From SIG710 sp045648605 (GTDB lineage: Bacteria; Bacillota; Clostridia; Oscillospirales; CAG-272): a stretch of DNA of 5,017 nucleotides. The stretch is taken from positions 1 to 5,017 of the forward strand of contig JAZROG010000086.1 of the NCBI GenBank assembly GCA_045648605.1, given 5' to 3'. This document shows positions 1 through 3,364 of this stretch, one piece after another. Position numbers and translations under genes: made by a program. The notes below the pieces were generated by a model. That model was not told the origin of the DNA. It ran no database searches and saw nothing but the letters and a program-made list of their open reading frames with translations. Each line of letters begins with the position of its first letter. Within the stretch, counting starts at the first letter, position 1.

Positions 1-36
1 AGATGTGAAATTACCAGAGATTTTTAAATGACAAAT

Positions 37-58
37 GGGACGTCGAGGTCGCCGTCCC
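37..58. repeat. GC-rich imperfect palindrome upstream of the sdpR promoter
   Basis: GGGACG at 37-42 is matched by CGTCCC at 53-58. The arms extend inward to 10 bases each (CGA/TCG after one mismatch) around a GG centre. The element stands out as GC-rich in otherwise AT-rich DNA and has no coding frame through it. It is not followed by a T-run on either strand, so it is not a standard terminator. It may be one copy of a dispersed intergenic repeat, but only one copy is present in this window. Confidence 0.4.
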
Positions 59-106
59 CTACAAAAAACGTCTGTGACAGTTCGATAAATTCCTATTTAT
101 CAAAAA

Positions 107-130
107 ATATTTAACCAAAAAGTTAAATAT
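107..130. promoter_or_regulatory. Upstream operator O1 of the sdpR-sdpI promoter
   Basis: This is a perfect inverted repeat with ATATTTAAC at 107-115, a six-base CAAAAA spacer, and GTTAAATAT at 122-130. It ends four bases before the -35 hexamer. The same 22 bases recur at 163-184, on the other side of the promoter. A dyad of this size next to the gene of an ArsR-family repressor fits the autoregulation known for that family. Binding by the encoded protein is inferred. Confidence 0.75.
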
Positions 131-133
131 GTC

Positions 134-162
134 TTGACAAACCGCAAAACATATGCTATAAT
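134..162 (+). promoter_or_regulatory. Sigma-A type promoter of sdpR-sdpI
   Basis: A perfect TTGACA (134-139) and a perfect TATAAT (157-162) are separated by 17 bases. TG one base before the -10 (TGC at 154-156) makes it an extended -10 promoter. Transcription should start near 169, inside the downstream operator, giving a leader of about 35 bases. A promoter this close to consensus would be strong when not repressed, which fits the two operators flanking it. Confidence 0.88.
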
Positions 163-184
163 ATATTTAACCAAAAAGTTAAAT
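163..184. promoter_or_regulatory. Downstream operator O2 over the transcription start
   Basis: This is a 22-base exact copy of O1 (107-128). The symmetric core is ATTTAAC at 165-171 and GTTAAAT at 178-184; the outermost right-arm base is lost (G185 instead of A). It begins directly after the -10 hexamer and covers the predicted transcription start, so bound repressor would block RNA polymerase. The O1 to O2 distance is 56 bases, placing the promoter exactly between them. Confidence 0.75.
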
Positions 185-203
185 GATGTAAGGAGGAGAA
201 ATT

Positions 204-476
204 GTGGGAATTCAAAACACGATAAAAGCCCTGTCCGATCCTATCCGCAGAGAGATTTTAGAAATGCTGAAGGCAGGCAGGCTTCCCGCGGGAGAGATAG
301 CAAACCGTTTTTCGGTCAGCGGCGCGGCAGTTTCCAAGCATCTTTCGGTTCTGCGCGAAGCTGACCTGATACGAGATGCACGCGAGGGAAAATTTATTTT
401 TTACGAGCTGAATACCTCTGTTCTTGAAGAGGTAATGCTTTGGCTCACAGGCCTGAAAGGAGAGAAAAATGATTAA
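204..476 (+). CDS. sdpR: ArsR-family winged helix repressor, SdpR-like
   Basis: A 90-residue DNA-binding protein, the usual size of SdpR. It opens with the ArsR-type helix IKALSDPIRREILEML (about 7-22), followed by a winged helix-turn-helix at about 28-56 with recognition helix SGAAVSKHLSVL (39-50) and a wing around AREGKFIFYEL (59-69). It contains no cysteine, so it lacks the CxC metal site of ArsR/SmtB sensors, as expected for the SdpR branch. The start is GTG at 204, chosen because AGGAGG (191-196) lies seven bases upstream. It overlaps the sdpI-like gene by eight bases, so the two are translationally coupled. In Bacillus subtilis, SdpR represses its own sdpRI operon and is sequestered at the membrane by SdpI when the SdpC toxin is present. 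The same role is inferred here from the gene order and the paired operators. The family call is firm; the ligand is not known. Confidence 0.88.
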   Translation: MGIQNTIKALSDPIRREILEMLKAGRLPAGEIANRFSVSGAAVSKHLSVLREADLIRDAREGKFIFYELNTSVLEEVMLWLTGLKGEKND

Positions 477-1101
477 GAAAAATTGGGTTATTTTGACGGT
501 AACATCCATTATCATTCTTTTGCCTGTTTTGGCAGGAGTGATTTTATGGGATCAGCTCCCCGAGCAGATCCCGAGCCATTGGAATATGGCAGGGGAAATT
601 GACAGCTACAGCAGCAAGGCGTTTGCAGTCTTTGCTCAGCCTTTGATTATGCTTGCAATCCAATGGGCGGCGGTATTTGCCACAAATGCCGACCCGAAAA
701 GGCAAAATCATCAGGGCAAGGTCTTGCATCTTGTTTTTTGGCTTATTCCCGTGCTCAATATCGTGCTTTCCGCTGTAACATATACGGCAGCTATGGGCAA
801 AGAGGTGAAGGTAGAGGTTATTTCCCCCATTCTCGTCGGCTTGATTTTTGTTGTCACTGGCAATTATCTGCCTAAATGCAAGCAGAATTATACCATCGGC
901 ATCAAAATTCCGTGGACTCTGAATAGTGAAATAAATTGGAATAAAACACACCGACTTGCAGGGTGGCTCTGGGTGATCTGCGGTCTTGCTATTATGCTGG
1001 CGGGATTTTTCGGACTGCTCTGGATCGTTGTGGCAGCTCTTCCGATAATGGTTCTCGTTCCGCTTGTCTATTCTTATATTCTGAGCCGCAAAGGAATATA
1101 A
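469..1101 (+). CDS. sdpI: SdpI-like immunity/signal membrane protein (DUF1648 plus SdpI domains)
   Basis: A 210-residue polytopic membrane protein, close to the length of Bacillus SdpI. The DUF1648 signature LPEQIPSHWNMAGEID lies at 30-45, just after the first membrane segment (about 6-27). The SdpI signature follows at about 132-165, with NYLPKCKQN, IGIKIPWTL and NWNKTHRLAGW visible. Further hydrophobic segments lie near 54-72, 86-108, 117-131, 163-183 and 184-206, about six in all. The ATG at 469 is preceded by AAAGGAG (456-462) and overlaps the end of the repressor gene by eight bases. In the known system SdpI both protects against the SdpC killing peptide and acts as the signal receptor that captures SdpR. 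No sdpABC-like toxin genes are in the window, so this may be an orphan immunity module or may respond to another membrane-active peptide. Confidence 0.85.
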   Translation: MIKKNWVILTVTSIIILLPVLAGVILWDQLPEQIPSHWNMAGEIDSYSSKAFAVFAQPLIMLAIQWAAVFATNADPKRQNHQGKVLHLVFWLIPVLNIVLSAVTYTAAMGKEVKVEVISPILVGLIFVVTGNYLPKCKQNYTIGIKIPWTLNSEINWNKTHRLAGWLWVICGLAIMLAGFFGLLWIVVAALPIMVLVPLVYSYILSRKGI

Positions 1102-1126
1102 GAAAATTATAGCAATAATATTCAGA

Positions 1127-1217
1127 CTTTCTCGACACGCTGGCAGACTTCGAAAAAGGTAGGAATATTTTTCATTCTTACATTCGTCGGCGTACTCGGT
1201 ACGACAGAGTGTAAGAA
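1127..1217. repeat. Structured intergenic element, possible dispersed repeat
   Basis: This lies between the sdpI stop and its terminator. TTCTTACA (1175-1182) pairs perfectly with TGTAAGAA (1210-1217); the stem continues through T-G, T-A and C-G pairs, and CGTAC (1191-1195) pairs with GTACG (1199-1203) around a three-base loop at the tip. The left end carries CTTTCTCGACACGCTGG (1127-1143), similar (13 of 17 bases) to CTTTTTCGACAGTCTGA at 1338-1354. Many Clostridia carry multicopy intergenic repeats with comparable ends, but that this is one of them is my recollection and inference. The frame of sdpI stays open across it after the TAA, up to a second TAA at 1231-1233. I treat that as incidental. 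Confidence 0.45.
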
Positions 1218-1231
1218 CGGAAAAAGCAAGT

Positions 1232-1272
1232 AAGCACAAGGCTTTCCTCTGGATTACCTTGTGCTTCTTTTT
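1232..1272 (+). terminator. Intrinsic terminator of the sdpR-sdpI operon
   Basis: AAGCACAAGG (1232-1241) and CCTTGTGCTT (1257-1266) form a perfect 10-bp stem with a 15-base loop, followed directly by CTTTTT (1267-1272). It lies about 130 bases after the sdpI stop. On the minus strand there is no comparable T-run, so it serves the plus-strand operon. Confidence 0.85.
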
Positions 1273-1432
1273 GAATTTAATTTTTTCTCTTTTTTTGACT
1301 TTTTTATTTTTACTATTATCTACTTGCGGTATTACAGCTTTTTCGACAGTCTGAATCCGCCGAATCCTCGGCGGATTTCCTATAAAATTTCTTTTTATCA
1401 GTGCTTCGCTAAATGAATTTGCCCCACAGTCA
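1273..1432. other. T-rich gene-free spacer
   Basis: This is the second half of a 331-base gene-free stretch (1102-1432) between convergent genes. It holds a T-rich run (about 1278-1317), the motif CTTTTTCGACAGTCTGA (1338-1354) and the hairpin listed at 1354-1377. I see no start codon with a ribosome binding site and no protein-like reading frame on either strand. Confidence 0.6.
1354..1377. terminator. Perfect hairpin between convergent genes, possible minus-strand terminator
   Basis: AATCCGCCGA (1354-1363) and TCGGCGGATT (1368-1377) form a perfect, GC-rich 10-bp stem with the loop ATCC. It lies 56 bases downstream of the minus-strand coat protein gene, where a terminator is expected. The minus-strand sequence after it has no immediate T-run, and on the plus strand T-rich DNA (CTTTTT) appears only about 13 bases later. 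Its action as a terminator is therefore uncertain; it could instead be an RNA-stabilising 3' structure or part of a repeat. Confidence 0.4.
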
Positions 1433-1891
1433 TCAATTATACATATTGTTATTCTTCATATATGCACATATCTGCTCACCGTGCTGCTGCTCCTCTGCCT
1501 GAATATGGTTGAGAATTCTGCGGTGCTCGGGCACAGTAAATTCAAAAACGCTTGTATCATAAAGACTTGAAGCATGCTTTTCGGTTGTGAGCATATCCGT
1601 GCAAAGAAAAGCATCCTGCTTTCTCTCATCCTCGCTTCCATAAGAAAAAGCCTCGGTATTCTGATTATTTGAATTGCCGATGGTGGCGGGCATTTGGGGA
1701 GTACCGCCGTTCATCATTTCATTTACTGTCTTGAGATGCTCCTGCTCGGTCTTTGCCATGGTCTCAAAAAGTGTTTTTAAAACCGTACTCTTTGCCTCGG
1801 CACTGTAGCGATTGTATTTGTCAATACAAAGCTGCTCCTGTCCTGCAAGATCCTTTAAAAGTCCGTTTTCTTTTGTAGAAAGTGTGTTCAT
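1433..1891 (-). CDS. CotF-like spore coat / ferritin-like protein
   Basis: A 152-residue soluble protein of the Coat_F (spore coat protein F) family within the ferritin-like fold. The N-terminal STKENGLLKDLAGQEQLCIDK is characteristic: a family-type first helix with a QEQ(L)CI-KY pattern. Numbered from the start used here, E19 (helix 1), E49 with H52 (EQEH, helix 2), E104 (TTEKH, helix 3) and E134 with H137 (EQQH, helix 4) occupy the positions of a di-iron centre. A polar linker rich in N, Q, G and S (about 60-87) separates the two helical pairs. The start is the ATG at 1891: AAAGGAG (1900-1906) lies eight bases before it, but only two bases before the alternative in-frame ATG at 1897. The gene stands alone on its strand. 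It probably acts in the spore coat during sporulation. Metal binding is inferred from residues only. No signal peptide or membrane segment is seen. Confidence 0.8.
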   Translation of the reverse strand: MNTLSTKENGLLKDLAGQEQLCIDKYNRYSAEAKSTVLKTLFETMAKTEQEHLKTVNEMMNGGTPQMPATIGNSNNQNTEAFSYGSEDERKQDAFLCTDMLTTEKHASSLYDTSVFEFTVPEHRRILNHIQAEEQQHGEQICAYMKNNNMYN

Positions 1892-1917
1892 AATCATATC
1901 TCCTTTGTTTTTTTATT

Positions 1918-1947
1918 AAATTTCCCCAATCTCACGATTTTTTATTC
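1918..1947 (-). promoter_or_regulatory. Candidate forespore-type (sigma-F/G-like) promoter of the coat gene
   Basis: On the minus strand, GAATA (1943-1947) is followed after 15 bases by GGGGAAATTT (1918-1927). The spacing and the GG..A.A..T pattern resemble the Bacillus sigma-F class (GYWTA, 15 bases, GG--A-A-T), with mismatches at some positions. Transcription would begin near 1911, just ahead of the ribosome binding site at 1900-1906, which is a sensible geometry. A sigma-A reading (TATAAG at 1949-1954) has a poor -35. The call is an inference from pattern and from the sporulation role of the gene. Confidence 0.3.
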
Positions 1948-2028
1948 ATCTTATAGTGAAAAATACTTTTTTCCACTAATAGTAGAGAGGGCGCAAAACG
2001 AAAAGTTTATTTTTATTCTTCAAGTAGG

Positions 2029-2055
2029 TTTACAAATGCTGAAAAAATATATAAT
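2029..2055 (+). promoter_or_regulatory. Promoter of the broken XRE regulator gene
   Basis: TTTACA (2029-2034) is followed after 15 bases by TATAAT (2050-2055), or after 17 bases by TAATAA (2052-2057). An excellent AGGAGG (2077-2082) then lies seven bases before the ATG at 2090. The expression signals of the dead gene are therefore still intact, which suggests that the damage is recent. Confidence 0.5.
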
Positions 2056-2089
2056 AAAAATGGAAAACAAAAAGCGAGGAGGAAATAAA

Positions 2090-2221
2090 ATGAACCCCGT
2101 GGATTTTGGAAAAAAATCACCATGCTGAGAAAAAAAGCAGGGTCTCACTCAAAGTGAGCTTGCCCTAAGGCTGAATGTGAGCGACAAGGCTGTGAGTAAA
2201 TGGGAGAGAGGCGCGTCTCCT
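2090..2221 (+). pseudogene. XRE-family helix-turn-helix repressor, frameshifted and truncated
   Basis: Read across two frames, the DNA gives an unmistakable XRE/Cro-CI helix-turn-helix: MNPVDFGKK, then ITMLRKKAG, then LTQSELALRLNVSDKAVSKW and ERGASP. The first break is one missing A in the A-run 2110-2116, after which the original frame stops at TGA. The second is one extra base near T2143, which restores the original frame. After ERGASP, where this family continues with a PD-(I/L)-LL-type stretch, homology ends and IS-derived sequence begins. About 44 codons remain, so any C-terminal sensing or dimerisation part is gone. The start ATG at 2090 is fixed by AGGAGG seven bases upstream. An ORF opening at 2177 is only the surviving half of the helix-turn-helix running into IS DNA and is not a gene. 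Confidence 0.8.
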
Positions 2222-2228
2222 CATAGGT

Positions 2229-2377
2229 GCATACATACTGTTCTACAACAACGAACGTATTCAACTCAAAACAAAACTGACTCCTCTCGAAAAGCGATGT
2301 CAGTTCGTTGTCTAAAATTTAATATTTTCTACCTTAGGACTCTTTTTTGTGCTGTCCGCACAATTTGGGGCAGTTCA
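2229..2377 (+). mobile_element. IS3-family remnant: transposase C-terminus and right end
   Basis: In the frame starting GCA at 2229, the DNA reads AYILFYNNERIQLK, TKLTPLEKRC and QFVV before TAA (2313-2315). This is the C-terminal tail of an IS3-family OrfB (DDE) transposase, whose hallmark is a Y-I-x-x-Y-N-x-x-R-x-Q pattern followed by a L-(S/T)-P motif. The 62 bases after the stop end in GGGGCAGTTCA (2367-2377), consistent with an IS3-type terminal repeat ending in CA. No matching left end (TGAACTGCCCC) is present, and orfA and nearly all of orfB are missing, so the element is dead. It sits directly against the truncated XRE gene, so insertion followed by deletion is the likely cause of that truncation. 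Confidence 0.72.
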
Positions 2378-2449
2378 AATCGACTCGGACGCTTTTTTAT
2401 TGAGAAATTATCCGGCTGTGCATTTTCCCTTCCACAAACCTTCATTTGC

Positions 2450-2471
2450 TTTATTTTTTGCAAAAAATAAA
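2450..2471. repeat. Perfect 22-bp AT-rich palindrome
   Basis: TTTATTTTTTG (2450-2460) is followed immediately by its exact reverse complement CAAAAAATAAA (2461-2471), with no loop. It lies between the IS remnant and the small minus-strand dockerin-tail ORF. It could form a weak A/U hairpin downstream of that ORF or be a DNA-binding site. It lacks the GC stem and T-run of a proper terminator. Confidence 0.5.
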
Positions 2472-2496
2472 TAAAATTCAATCTTTTAGGGATAAT

Positions 2497-2628
2497 TTAC
2501 CCGAAAGTAACCTCCCACAGGGCAAGATACTGCGCAAGAAGAACAGCATCCTCGGCAGCAAAAGCCACCATCGGAAATACCGACAAAGTCATTAACAATG
2601 CAAGTATTGTTAAAAATATTTTTTTCAT
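2497..2628 (-). pseudogene. Signal peptide fused to a dockerin tail, probable internal-deletion relic
   Basis: A 43-residue ORF. Residues 1-24 are a textbook signal peptide: a KK start, the hydrophobic core IFLTILALLMTLSVF, and an AFA cleavage site. What follows, AEDAVLLAQYLALWEVTFG, is the typical last helix and end of a type I dockerin; DAVLLAQYLAGW-like endings are common in Clostridia. The calcium loop and the whole middle of any parent protein are missing, so the parent probably lost its central region by deletion. No ribosome binding site precedes the ATG at 2628, although it lies 19 bases after the stop of the upstream cohesin gene and could be reached by coupling. Alternatively it is a functional secreted peptide of about 19 residues. 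I favour a relic. Confidence 0.6.
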
Positions 2629-2647
2629 TCAGAAGCGTGCTTTAAGA

Positions 2648-3262
2648 TCAGTTAAATGTTGCTTTTCCTCTGAAGATAGCATAGAGCTTGGAAACGTCAG
2701 TATATTCAATTATTCCGTTGCCATCCATATCGCCGGGAACAGCAGCCTCCTCTTCTTCAACAGTAACAACACCGTTTGTGAATACAGGGAGAAGCTCGGT
2801 TTCGAAGTCCTCACCGAAGAAAGGATCTTCTTCTACAGCGCTAAGCTCGAAAGTATAGTCGCCTTCCGCAACATCTTCCTTAACTGTAAATTCAAAAGTA
2901 ACATCAAGCTCAAAAGCTGTAGTAAGCTCCTCAAGATCCATAGAAAAGATCTGCACAAAGCCTACAGACTGGTCATAAGTAGGATCCTTGAAGTTGGGTT
3001 CGCCATTAGCCATTACAACATTTTTAAGCTCAAACTTTGTGCTATCGAAGCTCAGACGAACGCGAGCTGCTGTAAGAACCTTGTCTGCAGTGAGCGTAAG
3101 GGCAAAGCTTTCGCCTGCTGTTGCCTTTGCAGAGCTGAGAGTAACAGAAATATTTTCAAGTGTCTCTTCTGCGACAACGGGAACTGCAACAACCATTCCG
3201 AATGCCATAAGAACTGCCAAGAATAATGACAATAATTTTTTGATTGTTTTTTCTCCTAACAA
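2648..3262 (-). CDS. Secreted cohesin-domain protein with a single dockerin repeat
   Basis: About 200 residues, numbered from the TTG at 3262. A signal peptide (about 7-31) has a KKLLSLFLAVLMAFG core and cleaves after VVA31. A cohesin-like beta-sandwich (about 36-168) shows the family run of ISVTLSSAKATAGESF, ARVRLSFDSTKFEL, FEFTVKEDVAEGDYTFEL and a closing TNGVVTV. After an acidic linker (EEEEAA) comes one dockerin repeat with calcium-loop ligands D178, D180, N182 and D189; the protein then stops, so the second repeat of a normal dockerin is absent. Cohesins bind dockerins in cellulosomes and related surface assemblies; small cohesin-dockerin proteins act as adaptors, for example ScaC in Ruminococcus flavefaciens. 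The start is odd. AGGAG (3253-3257) lies eight bases before ATC AAA AAA, where ATG AAA AAA would be expected, while the TTG at 3262 has no ribosome binding site. The gene may use AUC, use TTG poorly, or have lost its start. Confidence 0.72.
   Translation of the reverse strand: MLGEKTIKKLLSLFLAVLMAFGMVVAVPVVAEETLENISVTLSSAKATAGESFALTLTADKVLTAARVRLSFDSTKFELKNVVMANGEPNFKDPTYDQSVGFVQIFSMDLEELTTAFELDVTFEFTVKEDVAEGDYTFELSAVEEDPFFGEDFETELLPVFTNGVVTVEEEEAAVPGDMDGNGIIEYTDVSKLYAIFRGKATFN
3253..3257 (-). promoter_or_regulatory. Ribosome binding site pointing at an AUC codon (3242-3244)
   Basis: AGGAG on the minus strand is followed by the eight-base spacer AAAAAACA and then ATC AAA AAA TTA TTG, in frame with the cohesin gene. 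This is the standard layout for a signal-peptide start (M-K-K-L-L) except that the third base of the start codon is C. The site falls inside the ORF if TTG 3262 is taken as the start, which argues against that TTG. Confidence 0.65.
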
Positions 3263-3300
3263 ACTTTTTTAATTTTAGTAAAATGTGTTACCAGTTACGT

Positions 3301-3331
3301 CAATTGTTGCATGTTTTTCAATAATTGTCAA
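3301..3331 (-). promoter_or_regulatory. Promoter and overlapping dyad upstream of the cohesin gene
   Basis: On the minus strand, a perfect TTGACA (3326-3331) is followed after 17 bases by AACAAT (3303-3308), preceded by TGC, giving an extended but weak -10. A dyad overlaps it: CAATTGTTG (3301-3309) against CAATAATTG (3319-3327), eight of nine positions complementary. It sits over the -10 and most of the spacer, where an operator would act. A second possible promoter (TTGACG at 3297-3302 with a poor -10) lies just downstream. There is no terminator between galT and this gene, so read-through from galT is also possible. Confidence 0.45.
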
Positions 3332-3364
3332 CAGTTTTTTATAAATTTTATTCCATTGTACCAA

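Noticed and set aside
1..31. Possible C-terminus of an upstream plus-strand gene (frame 2 ends DVKLPEIFK then TGA at 29-31)
   Set aside because: Only nine codons are visible and frame 1 is also open until TAA at 25-27; nothing identifies which frame, if any, is coding.
183..191. ATG ATG TAA mini-ORF in the sdpR leader
   Set aside because: It has no ribosome binding site and overlaps the operator and Shine-Dalgarno region; two codons carry no evidence of function.
544..1239. 231-codon open frame on the minus strand opposite sdpI
   Set aside because: It is a shadow of the sdpI-like gene, rich in Cys, His and Arg without any domain pattern, and lacks a credible ribosome binding site.
1297..1320. 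TTGACT-like -35 in the T-rich spacer
   Set aside because: No convincing -10 follows at the right distance and there is no plus-strand gene downstream of it.
2365..2391. tRNA-like T-arm (AGTTCAAAT) near the IS right end
   Set aside because: The flanking bases do not pair as a T stem and no acceptor, D or anticodon arm is present; the sequence is the end of the IS remnant.
2177..2470. 97-codon plus-strand ORF starting MSDKAVSKWERG
   Set aside because: Its first part is the second half of a broken XRE helix-turn-helix and the rest is out-of-frame IS3 and intergenic DNA; it is a chimera of relics.
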